Source of the DNA: JAUYQR01 sp031377265
Lineage (GTDB): Bacteria > Pseudomonadota > Alphaproteobacteria > Rhodobacterales > Rhodobacteraceae
Direction: 5' to 3'
Assembly: GCF_031377265.1 (NCBI RefSeq)
Contig: NZ_JANMET010000168.1
Span: 1 to 30,766, forward strand
DNA: 30,766 bases
The notes under the pieces are model-generated. The model did not search any database. It had not been told where the DNA came from and was given only the letters and a program-made list of their open reading frames with translations. The position numbers and the translations under genes are program-made. This document shows positions 15,321 through 22,681 of this stretch, piece by piece. The first letter of the stretch is position 1. Every line of letters begins with the position of its first letter.

Positions 15321-15423
15321 AAATCAGGCCGCGCCTGCCTGGGCTGGTGCGAGACTGGGCTGGTGCGAGAATCGCGCCTGCCGGGGGCAGGCAGGCGCGG
15401 CCTGATTTGATTGAAATCAAATC
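15321..15423. repeat. Long palindromic intergenic element with internal tandem duplication
   Basis: The left arm 15321-15341 pairs perfectly over 21 bp with 15388-15408 (starts AAATCAGGCCGCGCC and ends GGCGCGGCCTGATTT). The 46-base interior holds an exact 16-bp tandem duplication (CTGGGCTGGTGCGAGA at 15339-15354 and 15355-15370) and a second copy of GCGCCTGCC (15374-15382) that can pair with the right arm instead. An adjacent small palindrome GATTTGATT/AATCAAATC (15404-15412, 15415-15423) overlaps the right arm. It lies between the convergent cysQ and DEAD-box helicase genes, and may be a bidirectional terminator or a small dispersed repeat. No coding sequence is seen in 15232-15490. Confidence 0.75.
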
Positions 15424-15490
15424 CGGCAAGAAACAAAAGGTGCAAGGCACGTTTCCCAGAAGATTCATCCTGCTCTAAAACCGACAGCCA

Positions 15491-17926
15491 CTAACGCTTC
15501 GGTCCCTTCGGCGGCACGAACCGCTTCGAGGTGTCCTTTGCATCCACCTTCGGGGCCGCCGGCTTCACCCGCGCGAACGGCTTTTTGCCATCAGCCGCAT
15601 GGCTCTTGAACCCGCCAGCCTTGCCGCCCGCAGGCCCGTCCCGCTTTACGAACGGACGCGCGCCGTCGCCTGTGGGGGCATAGGTGCGCTTGGCATCCCC
15701 CTCGCCCTCGGCCTTCGGCTTGTAGCCAGCCCCGTCGGAAGAGTGGCTCTTGTAGCCGGTGGCGCGCGCAGGCTTGCCCGCCGCCCCGCCAAGGCTCTTG
15801 TAGCCCGCCGACTTTGGCGCTGCCTTGTCTTCCGGTGACCAGCGCGGCTTGCGATCCGCATCCGCGTCATCGCGTTTCACATACGGCTTTGCTGCATCGC
15901 GCGGCGCATAAGGCTTGGCGGCGAAGGGCTTGGCCGCATAGGGCTTTGCGTCACGCGGGGCATAGGGCTTGGCACCCGCATCATCGCGCTTGGCATAGGG
16001 CTTTGGTGCGCCCGCCGCCGCACGCGGCGCATAGGGCTTGGCACTTGCGGCCTCGCGGGGCGCATAGGGCTTGGCCCCTGCATCGTCGCGCTTCACATAG
16101 GGCTTGGCCTCACGCGGGGCGTAGGGGGCCTTTTCGGCATCGTCGCGCTTGACATAAGTCTTGCGCGGCTCGGCCGCCGGGGCGTTGTCACCCTCTTCCA
16201 CCACCCGCGCCGGTTTCGGCGCATAGGCGGGCTTTTCACGCCGTTCCGGGCGCGCTTCGGTGCGCTCCGGGCGTTCGGTACGCGCTGGGCGTTCAGACCG
16301 CTCTGGCCGTGCCGCATAGGGCGCGCGTTCCGGGCGGTCCAGCGACGGCTCACCTGCCATCCGCTCCATGATCACGCCCTTGTCCAGCTCCAGCATCGGC
16401 CCGAACTTGTCGGCCAGTGCCGCGCCGATCTGCACGTAAGTCACGTCTTCCTGCACCCGGATCGCGCCGATACCGTCCTTGGAGATGCCGCCGGCATCGC
16501 AAATCTTCGGCAACAGCCAGCGTGCTTCGGCCCGGCCAGACCGGCCAACCGTCAGGCTGAACCAGACCGATGCGCCAAACTCACCGCGTTCGCGCGGTGC
16601 CGCTGCTGCGGCAGGCGTCGCCTGATCCGACAGCACTTCTGGCGCAGACCGGCCCTCGCGCCACATGCGCACGAAACCGGCGGCCACCGCCTCCGGCCCG
16701 AACTGCGCCAGCAGTTGCTCCACCATCGCGCCGTCGTCGCCAACGCCCGCCATCAGTGCTGGATGCTTCAGCATCCGCATGTCGTCCTTGGCCGTCACGT
16801 CCTCGGCACTTGGGGCAGACCCCCATTCAGCCACAACCTTGGCACCCTGCAGCAACCGTTGCGCCTTCTTGAACTCCGCCGGCACAACGATCAGCGCCGA
16901 CACACCCTTTTGCCCCGCGCGCCCGGTGCGGCCAGACCGGTGCAACAGCGTCTCGCTGTTGGATGGCAGATCGGCATGGATCACCAGCTCCAACCCCGGC
17001 AGGTCGATGCCCCGCGCCGCCACATCGGTGGCCACGCAGACCCGCGCCCGCCCGTCGCGCAGCGCCTGCAGCGCATGCGTCCGCTCCTGCTGGCTCAACT
17101 CGCCCGACAGCGCCACCACCTGGAACCCCCGGTTGCCCATCCGTGCCATCAGGTTGTTCACATTGGCCCGCGTCTTGCAGAACACCAGCGCCGTCTGCGC
17201 CTCGTAAAACCGCAGCGCGTTGAAAATCGCGTTCTCGCGATCCCGCGCCGCCACCGACAGCGCGCGGTATTCGATGTCCACATGCTGTTTCGCTTCGCCC
17301 TGCGCCATGATCCGCAACGCATCGCGCTGGAACTCCGCCGCCAGCGCCGCGATGTCCTTGGACACCGTCGCCGAAAACATCAGCGTGCGCCGGTCCTGCG
17401 GGGCCGCCTGCAGGATAAACTCCAGATCCTCGCGGAACCCCAAGTCCAGCATCTCGTCCGCCTCGTCCAGCACCGCCGCGCGCAGGCCGCTCAGGTCCAG
17501 GCTCCGCCGCTCGATATGGTCGCGCAACCGCCCCGGCGTGCCGACAACGATATGCGCCCCCCGCTCCAGCGCCCGCTTTTCCGTCCGGTAATCCATGCCG
17601 CCGACGCAGGTCGCGATCTTCGCCCCCGCCTCGGCGTACAGCCAGTCCAGCTCGCGCGCCACCTGCAGCGCCAGCTCCCGCGTCGGCGCGATGATCAGCG
17701 CCCCCGGCACATCGGCATACAACAGCCGGTCATTGCCCGCCAGCAACTCCGGCGCCATCGCCAGCCCGAAGGCCACCGTCTTGCCCGACCCGGTCTGCGC
17801 ACTTACCAACAGATCGCGCCCCGCGACCTCCTCGGTCAGCATCGCCAGCTGCACCGCCGTCAGGGTCTCATACCCCTTCGCAGCCAAAGCCTGCGCCATC
17901 GGCGCCGCCAATCTCACATCATCCAT
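15491..17926 (-). CDS. DEAD-box RNA helicase with DbpA-like domain and long repetitive basic tail
   Basis: 811 residues from the ATG at 17926. ATP-dependent RNA helicase with all motifs: Q motif GYETLTAVQ, I AQTGSGKT, Ia PTRELALQ, Ib TPGR, II VLDEADEMLD, III SAT, V ATDVAARGIDLP, VI HRSGRTGRAG. A DbpA-like RNA-binding fold follows (VWFSLTVGRSGRAEARWLLPKICDAGGI). The last 270 or so residues are low-complexity, rich in K, R, P, A, Y and D, with five PYAPR units and four KRDDA units encoded at about 15862-16163. Such tails bind RNA or drive condensation in some helicases; that is inference here. Longer starts at 17968 (ATG) or 17983 (GTG) exist, but that stretch contains a GGGGGCTGCGGCCCCC hairpin and rare codons (TTA, ACA), so it looks like leader. 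Confidence 0.9.
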   Translation of the reverse strand: MDDVRLAAPMAQALAAKGYETLTAVQLAMLTEEVAGRDLLVSAQTGSGKTVAFGLAMAPELLAGNDRLLYADVPGALIIAPTRELALQVARELDWLYAEAGAKIATCVGGMDYRTEKRALERGAHIVVGTPGRLRDHIERRSLDLSGLRAAVLDEADEMLDLGFREDLEFILQAAPQDRRTLMFSATVSKDIAALAAEFQRDALRIMAQGEAKQHVDIEYRALSVAARDRENAIFNALRFYEAQTALVFCKTRANVNNLMARMGNRGFQVVALSGELSQQERTHALQALRDGRARVCVATDVAARGIDLPGLELVIHADLPSNSETLLHRSGRTGRAGQKGVSALIVVPAEFKKAQRLLQGAKVVAEWGSAPSAEDVTAKDDMRMLKHPALMAGVGDDGAMVEQLLAQFGPEAVAAGFVRMWREGRSAPEVLSDQATPAAAAAPRERGEFGASVWFSLTVGRSGRAEARWLLPKICDAGGISKDGIGAIRVQEDVTYVQIGAALADKFGPMLELDKGVIMERMAGEPSLDRPERAPYAARPERSERPARTERPERTEARPERREKPAYAPKPARVVEEGDNAPAAEPRKTYVKRDDAEKAPYAPREAKPYVKRDDAGAKPYAPREAASAKPYAPRAAAGAPKPYAKRDDAGAKPYAPRDAKPYAAKPFAAKPYAPRDAAKPYVKRDDADADRKPRWSPEDKAAPKSAGYKSLGGAAGKPARATGYKSHSSDGAGYKPKAEGEGDAKRTYAPTGDGARPFVKRDGPAGGKAGGFKSHAADGKKPFARVKPAAPKVDAKDTSKRFVPPKGPKR

Positions 17927-18149
17927 CACTGTATCCCCAAGGGGGGCCGCAGCCCCCGGTAAAGCCATCGTTTCAGGCCCCACCGTTCTCCATCGCCCCG
18001 GGCCTCCCTGCCCGGCGCATCAGAACCCATCGAAGGCCAGCGTGCCGCCTACACGCTTTAACGCCCCCTGTATACCCCGCCCGTCCAACCACCCCAAACC
18101 GCAACACCCCAAGCCCCCGCCGCATACTGCCCCGCAAAAGGAGCCTCCC

Positions 18150-18989
18150 ATGATCCCCCTCGCCGCCATCGACGCCCACGCCCTCCCCCGCGACCGCAGC
18201 ACGCTGGAGCCTGAGCCGCTGGCCGAACTGGCCCATTCCATCGCCACCACCGGCCTGCGCATGCCGGTGGAGGTCTGGGCGCTCACCACCCCCCGCCTTA
18301 ACCCGAACGGCCCGCCCCACCTCTACGGCCTCATCTCCGGCTACCGCCGCCTTCACGCCTGCGCCTCCCTCGGCCATACCGAGATCGCAGCCTTCCTCCG
18401 CACCCCCGCCAGCCTCCCCGACGCGATGGCCGCCATGGTCGCCGAAAACGACATCCGCGCCGACACGCCGCCCTGGGACAAAGGCCTCACCCTGCTGCGC
18501 GCGGTGGAGGAGGGGCTGTTCCCCACCCTCGACGCCGCCGCCCTTGCACTGCACCCCTCCGCCAGCCGCCAGAAACGGTTCCGCACCCGCACCTACGCCA
18601 GCGTCGTCGAGGCGCTCGCCCCCCACCTCACCACCCCCGAACGCCTCACCGCCCGCCAGATGGACCGCCTCGCCTCCGCCCTCCGCGGCGGCTTCACCCC
18701 CCTCATCACCCAAACCCTGACCGACCACCGCACCGCCCCCCTCCGCACCCAATGGGAAGCCATCCTCCCCCTGATCATCGAGAGCACCCGCGACGACGAA
18801 GACACCCCCGCCACCGCCACCCAACCGGGCCGGCCCCGCAGGATGCTGCATCTACGGCAGGGGCTGACGATCCGGCGGGAGCTGCACCGCAACGGCTGGA
18901 TCCTGCGGTTTTCCGGCCCGGAGGCCAAGAGCGGTGGGCTGATCGACGATGTGATGGATGAGGTGGAGAGGTTGTTTCAGAGGGGGTGA
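18150..18989 (+). CDS. Orphan ParB N-terminal-domain protein
   Basis: 279 residues. The N-terminal half resembles the ParB/Spo0J nuclease-like (CTPase) domain: IDAHALPRDRSTLEPEPLAELAHSIATTGLRMPVEV, then GLISGYRRLHACASLGHTEIAAFL (counterpart of the G-E-R-R-Y-R-A box) and MAAMVAENDIRADTPPWDKGL (counterpart of the EN-x-R box). A conventional ParB helix-turn-helix is not obvious after it, and the C-terminal ~85 residues (RMLHLRQGLTIRREL, WILRFSGPEAKSGGLIDDVMDEVERLF) are not recognised. No parA is adjacent. Start at ATG 18150 with AAGGAG seven bases upstream. It is divergent from the helicase. Partitioning is doubtful; a regulatory or accessory-element role is as likely. Confidence 0.75.
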   Translation: MIPLAAIDAHALPRDRSTLEPEPLAELAHSIATTGLRMPVEVWALTTPRLNPNGPPHLYGLISGYRRLHACASLGHTEIAAFLRTPASLPDAMAAMVAENDIRADTPPWDKGLTLLRAVEEGLFPTLDAAALALHPSASRQKRFRTRTYASVVEALAPHLTTPERLTARQMDRLASALRGGFTPLITQTLTDHRTAPLRTQWEAILPLIIESTRDDEDTPATATQPGRPRRMLHLRQGLTIRRELHRNGWILRFSGPEAKSGGLIDDVMDEVERLFQRG

Positions 18990-19121
18990 TGCTGATGCAC
19001 GGATCAGGTCAAGTGTGCTTCTTCTAACACGATTTATGCTTGGGTTCGAACAGACTATCCACCAAACTGTTCACATTCTGTCCACACCACACTATGTATG
19101 TGTGATAGAAGTAGGACAACG

Positions 19122-19592
19122 ATGACATATGATGCCCGCCAAGTTGCAAACTGGTTTGTCACTCGCGCCCAGCGGGATGGCAGAGTCTTGTCGATTATGT
19201 CGCTGCTTAAGTTGACCTACATTTCGCACGGCTGGCATCTTGAAATGCGAGATACGCCATTGTTTCCGAACAGAATTGAGGCGTGGCAGCATGGGCCTGT
19301 GATCCCGGATGTTTATCACGATTTTCGGCGTCAGGGAATCGACGTGACGTCGGTAAGCAGCGCTGTCCCGACTCCAGAGCTTGACCAGTGGACGGCGGGG
19401 TTGCTTGAGCAAATCTATGCAAACTATGGAAATTTGACGCCGTTTAGGCTTTCTGACTTAACACATGTACATGGTGGGCCGTGGGATTTGGCTCGTCAGA
19501 CCGGCGGTTGGTATGCTCCGATTCCGGATGACATGATCAGACAGCACTATAAATTGAAGCGTCTAGAGGCATCTCAGCCTGCAGATGCCTGA
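19122..19592 (+). CDS. Panacea (SocA-like, DUF4065) domain protein, candidate antitoxin
   Basis: 156 residues, MTYDARQVANWFV. The Panacea/SocA domain is recognisable: VANWFVTRAQRDGRVLSIMSLLKLTYISHGWHL, PLFPNRIEAWQHGPVIPDVYHDFRRQG, and the late LSDLTHVHGGPWDLAR. SocA is the antitoxin that delivers toxin SocB to ClpXP in Caulobacter, and Panacea domains are known antitoxin modules paired with many unrelated toxins. Start at ATG 19122 with AGGAC ahead of it; an earlier ATG at 19098 lacks this. The gene is AT-richer than its neighbours and overlaps the next gene by eight bases, so the two are probably co-expressed. A short inverted repeat CACAC/GTGTG sits at 19088-19104 just upstream. Confidence 0.88.
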   Translation: MTYDARQVANWFVTRAQRDGRVLSIMSLLKLTYISHGWHLEMRDTPLFPNRIEAWQHGPVIPDVYHDFRRQGIDVTSVSSAVPTPELDQWTAGLLEQIYANYGNLTPFRLSDLTHVHGGPWDLARQTGGWYAPIPDDMIRQHYKLKRLEASQPADA

Positions 19593-20001
19593 GACCATCA
19601 TCCCACCCGTTCCACCTGATGATCCTCCCGGCGGAAGTACACGACGTAGAGAAGAGCTAGAATTTGAACTTCTTGAAGCCGAGGCAAAGCTCAAGCGTCT
19701 TGCCCACCGGGAAATTGGCCAGCGATACTGGCTTAGGTGGATCGCTGTTGGGATTGGGATCACGGTCGTGGCTGGGATGGCGGCAACACTCGCGCATCTG
19801 GTACATCAGTCTTTCTGGGGACCTTTTTCCAGAGGGAGTTCAGCATTCGCCGTCGCTATGATCGTTGCACCAATAGCCTCAATAACCGCTATCACAGCCG
19901 CTGTTTTCGTTGGTGCCTTTAAGAAATTTGATGACAAAGATATGGAGACCATTGGCTCAGGTCTCGCCGCAAGCGTCAACATCGTTAGAGGCGGTCAGTA
20001 A
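19585..20001 (+). CDS. Small two-helix membrane protein, candidate toxin partner of the Panacea gene
   Basis: 138 residues. A proline-rich start (PPVPPDDPPGG) is followed by a charged helical stretch likely to form a coiled coil (RRREELEFELLEAEAKLKRLAHREIG, about 20-46), then two hydrophobic segments (WIAVGIGITVVAGMAATLAHLV, about 51-73, and FAVAMIVAPIASITAITAAVFVGAF, about 87-112) and a short tail (KKFDDKDMETIGSGLAASVNIV). No enzymatic motif was seen and I do not recognise the family. Its start lies inside the Panacea gene (overlap 19585-19592), with only a distant AGAGG upstream, so translation is probably coupled. Toxin function by membrane disruption is inferred from this pairing only. 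Confidence 0.7.
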   Translation: MPETIIPPVPPDDPPGGSTRRREELEFELLEAEAKLKRLAHREIGQRYWLRWIAVGIGITVVAGMAATLAHLVHQSFWGPFSRGSSAFAVAMIVAPIASITAITAAVFVGAFKKFDDKDMETIGSGLAASVNIVRGGQ

Positions 20002-20019
20002 CAAGCCGTAAGTCGAAGT

Positions 20020-20322
20020 TCACCTCGACCCCTCCACCCGCTCCACCCCGCCCGTCCACTCCCGCCGGGCCACCGCCAACTCCCAGCCCTTCTGCAGGTT
20101 CATCCAGAACTCCGCCGTCGTCCCGAACGCCGCCGCCAGCCGCAGCGCGGTGTCGCCGGTCACGCTGCGCCGTCCGGCCACGATCTCGCTCACCCGGTTC
20201 GCCGGCACCCCGATCCCCCGCGCCAGCGCCGCCGCACTCATGCCCAATGGCACCAGAAACTCCTCCCCCAGAATCTCGCCGGGGTGAACGGGGTCAATCT
20301 TGCGCACAACTTTCACAGACAT
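20020..20322 (-). CDS. higA: HigA-family addiction-module antitoxin, toxin partner not visible
   Basis: 100 residues, MSVKVVRKIDPVHPGEILGEEFLVPLGMSAAALARGIGVPANRVSEIVAGRRSVTGDTALRLAAAFGTTAEFWMNLQKGWEL in outline. The PVHPGEIL-EEFL start, an HTH_3 (Xre-like) domain and the FGTTAEFWMNLQ-x-WEL ending are diagnostic of HigA antitoxins, which bind the RelE-fold toxin HigB and repress their own operon. HigB normally lies just upstream of higA; here the 200 bases upstream (20323-20524) carry no RelE-like frame and then dinB starts on the other strand. Start at 20322 after GGGGCGG; a longer start at 20364 is possible. It is back to GC-rich codon use. Confidence 0.88.
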   Translation of the reverse strand: MSVKVVRKIDPVHPGEILGEEFLVPLGMSAAALARGIGVPANRVSEIVAGRRSVTGDTALRLAAAFGTTAEFWMNLQKGWELAVARREWTGGVERVEGSR

Positions 20323-20460
20323 TTCCGCCCCATCGTAGGGTGCGCTACAGCGCACCATTGGCACATTCCCAGCACTCTATCACACTCCCTCAATACCCTC
20401 CAATCCCTAACAAATCCTTAAACGCCTCCCCTAACCCTCTGATTTCCTTATCCCCACCTC

Positions 20461-20480
20461 TTTGTCCACGCGTGGACAAA
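20461..20480. promoter_or_regulatory. 20-bp perfect palindrome upstream of dinB
   Basis: TTTGTCCACG at 20461-20470 is exactly mirrored by CGTGGACAAA at 20471-20480. It ends 44 bases before the dinB start and ten bases before the putative -35 element. Its place and perfect symmetry suggest a dimeric regulator's site. It does not match the alphaproteobacterial LexA box GTTC-N7-GTTC. Confidence 0.65.
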
Positions 20481-20490
20481 CCGGAGGCCT

Positions 20491-20518
20491 TTGCGGCCCC
20501 CACGTGACCCCCTATACT
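20491..20518 (+). promoter_or_regulatory. Putative sigma-70 promoter of dinB, possibly leaderless
   Basis: TTGCGG (20491-20496) and TATACT (20513-20518) are spaced by 16 bases. The expected transcription start falls about seven bases after the -10, at or next to the A of the dinB ATG (20525), and no ribosome site precedes that ATG. This is inference from sequence alone. Confidence 0.5.
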
Positions 20519-20524
20519 CCCCCC

Positions 20525-21778
20525 ATGCCCAGCCTCTGCCGCGATTGCCTCACCGAATTCGATGCCGGAACCAGGTGCCCCGCCTGCCGCTCCCCAAGGC
20601 TGGCCGCCCACCCTGAACTGACCTCCCTCTCCATCGCCCACATGGACTGCGACGCCTTCTACGCCAGCGTCGAAAAACGCGACAACCCCGCCTATCGCGA
20701 CCACCCCCTCATCGTCGGCGGCGGCACCCGCGGCGTCGTCTCCACCTGCTGCTACCTCGCCCGGATCAAGGGCGTCCGCTCCGCAATGCCGATGTTCCAA
20801 GCCCTCAAGCTCTGCCCCGAAGCCGTGGTCGTCAAACCCCGCTTCCCCGCCTACGTCGAAGCCAGTCGCGCGATCCGGGCCATGATGGAACGCCTCACCC
20901 CCGCCATAGAACCCCTCTCCCTCGACGAGGCGTTCCTCGATCTCACCGGCACCCAGCGCCTGCACGGCGCCGCCCCCGCCGTCCTCCTCGCCCGCCTGAC
21001 CCGCGATATGGAGACCGAGCTCGGCCTCACTGGCTCCATTGGCCTCAGCCACAACAAGTACCTCGCCAAGATCGCCAGTGATCTCGACAAGCCCCGCGGC
21101 TTTTCCATCATCGGCCGCGCCGAGACCGAGGCCTTCCTCAAACCCAAACCCGTCCGCATCATCTGGGGCGTCGGCCAGTCCACCCAGGCCGCCCTGGAGG
21201 CCGCAGGGATCAGAACCATCGCCGACCTGCTGCGCTGGGACCGCCCCGACCTGATCGCCCGCTTTGGCAGCATGGGTGACCGGCTCTGGTCCCTTGCCCG
21301 CGGCCAGGACAGCCGCCGCGTCACCCGGGATGAAAAGCTGAAGTCGATCTCGAAGGAGACAACCTTTCATGAGGACACCTCAGACCCTGATCTGCTGGAT
21401 GGCCACATCTGGCGCCTTGCCGAACAGGTGGCGGATCGCGCCAAGGCCAAGGCCCTCGGTGGCCGCACGGTGACCCTGAAACTGAAGAAAGGCGATTTCC
21501 AGCTGGTCACCCGCCGCCACAGCTTGTCAGACCCTACCCAACTGACCGACCGCATCTACCGCGCCGCGCGCGACCTTTATGATCAGTCGGGCACGCATGG
21601 CCCGTTCCGGCTGATCGGTGTCGGAATATCCGACCTCGCCCCTGAAGATCAGGCTGATCTCAGCAACGACCTTCTGGATCCAGAGGCCGGCAAGCGGACC
21701 GCGACGGAGCGGGCGACGGACAAGATCCGCGCCCGCTTTGGTCACGACGCCATCATCAAAGGGCGCGCGTTGCGCTAG
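20525..21778 (+). CDS. dinB: DNA polymerase IV (Y-family) with N-terminal zinc ribbon
   Basis: 417 residues. The Y-family catalytic residues are visible: HMDCDAFYASVEKRDNPAYRD (first metal aspartates), GVVSTCCYLARIKGVRSAMPM, PLSLDEAFLDLTGT (catalytic D-E), GLTGSIGLSHNKYLAKIASDLDKPRGF, then the IWGVGQSTQAALEAAGI helix-hairpin-helix and the little finger (ETTFHEDTSD ... VTLKLKKGDFQLVTRRHSL). Before the catalytic domain comes MPSLCRDCLTEFDAGTRCPACRSPRL, a CxxC/CxxC zinc-ribbon extension absent from E. coli DinB but known to me from Rhodobacterales. It performs error-prone translesion synthesis. Start at ATG 20525; the longer frame begins at TTG 20462 inside the palindrome. It converges with the hydrolase pseudogene one base after its stop. 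Confidence 0.95.
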   Translation: MPSLCRDCLTEFDAGTRCPACRSPRLAAHPELTSLSIAHMDCDAFYASVEKRDNPAYRDHPLIVGGGTRGVVSTCCYLARIKGVRSAMPMFQALKLCPEAVVVKPRFPAYVEASRAIRAMMERLTPAIEPLSLDEAFLDLTGTQRLHGAAPAVLLARLTRDMETELGLTGSIGLSHNKYLAKIASDLDKPRGFSIIGRAETEAFLKPKPVRIIWGVGQSTQAALEAAGIRTIADLLRWDRPDLIARFGSMGDRLWSLARGQDSRRVTRDEKLKSISKETTFHEDTSDPDLLDGHIWRLAEQVADRAKAKALGGRTVTLKLKKGDFQLVTRRHSLSDPTQLTDRIYRAARDLYDQSGTHGPFRLIGVGISDLAPEDQADLSNDLLDPEAGKRTATERATDKIRARFGHDAIIKGRALR

Positions 21779-21779
21779 C

Positions 21780-22613
21780 TTATTGGTCGATGAAGTCGCG
21801 AATGGCTGCGTTATACTCCGCGGGTGCCTGGAGGCTTGGGAAATGGCTGACTTGCGGCAGGATAACCAGCTTGGATCCCTTGATCAGGCCCGCGATCTTT
21901 TCGGTATGTGGCCGCAGAATCGCCTCATCATATTCCCCCACGACAACTGCCGTCGGAACCGTTATGGCTGCGATCTGTTCGTCGGTTCAATTCGGTTGTG
22001 TCCCCCACATGTTGGAAATCTGCGTGACAAAGTCGTCAAACTGATCGGGAGTAGGCGACATCTTGGCGTAGTCACCCGCCATCATGCCAATATAGGCTGC
22101 AAAAACCGGCGTCTCAGCCGCCGCGTGATTGACGCCGTCGGTGCTGATGTTTGCACCCTGGACAAACAGGTGATTCAGACGTTCGGGATGCTTCATCGCG
22201 ATGTCCAAACCGATGATGCCACCGTCAGACCAGCCGACCAAGTCTACCTTGCCGATTTTCAGATAATCGAGCAGCCCCAGGTAATCAGACGCCATCAGCT
22301 CATATGAAAATGACTCTTCCGTCCGGTTGGAGCGGCCGTGGCCACGGCTGTCTGCCACGATGACAAGATGGTCGATCATCAGGTCCGCAACCTGTGCAGA
22401 CCATACATCTGCATGCCCCAGCCCGCCATGGATCAGCAAGACCGGGTCACCGGCACCGTAGGTGGCATAGTACATCTCGATCCCGTTTACGGGAGCCAAG
22501 CCGCTGCTGGCAGCAGCAGGCATCAGCGCAGGGGCGGGCGACGTCAGCCAAAGGTCTTCGGCGTAGGCGGGAAGGGAAAGAAAAAGGGCAGCAGTGGTAA
22601 CGAGGACACGCAT
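21780..22613 (-). pseudogene. Exported alpha/beta hydrolase broken by an in-frame TGA
   Basis: The gene starts at ATG 22613 (RBS GGAG seven bases ahead) with signal peptide MRVLVTTAALFLSLPAYA. The hydrolase fold follows: VLLIHGGLGHADVW (oxyanion hole), VIVADSRGHGRS, LVGWSDGGIIGLD (nucleophile Ser). The frame stops at TGA 21987-21989 after MWGTQPN, but the same frame continues without interruption to TAA at 21780-21782 and reads TDEQIAAITVPTAVVVGEYDEAI, then LVILPQVSHFPSLQ, carrying the expected catalytic Asp and His. A single base (TGG to TGA, Trp) accounts for the break. The first part alone lacks two of three triad residues. It could also be a sequencing error or a rare readthrough case. 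Confidence 0.85.
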
Positions 22614-22681
22614 GGTTATCTCCGATTGCGATGGAGGCCGAACGCTAGTTGCGTCGTATGCGCGCCACAACCAGAGTCAGG

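Noticed and set aside
15339..15370. 16-bp tandem repeat as a possible CRISPR or iteron
   Set aside because: Only two contiguous copies with no spacer; better explained as a duplication within a palindromic element.
15862..16163. Regularly spaced DNA repeats that could suggest a CRISPR array
   Set aside because: The repeats are in frame inside the helicase tail and have no unique spacers of constant length.
16715..17962. 415-codon plus-strand open frame opposite the DEAD-box helicase
   Set aside because: The opposite strand carries all helicase motifs; this frame is rich in R, H, Q and P as expected for antisense of GC-ending codons.
19069..19083. GTTC-ACATTCT-GTCC resembling the alphaproteobacterial SOS box upstream of the Panacea gene
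   Set aside because: The second half-site has one mismatch to GTTC-N7-GTTC, and one imperfect match in an AT-richer region is weak evidence.
20323..20524. Possible higB toxin upstream of higA
   Set aside because: No frame in this stretch gives a RelE/HigB-like protein on the minus strand; only short shadow frames are seen.
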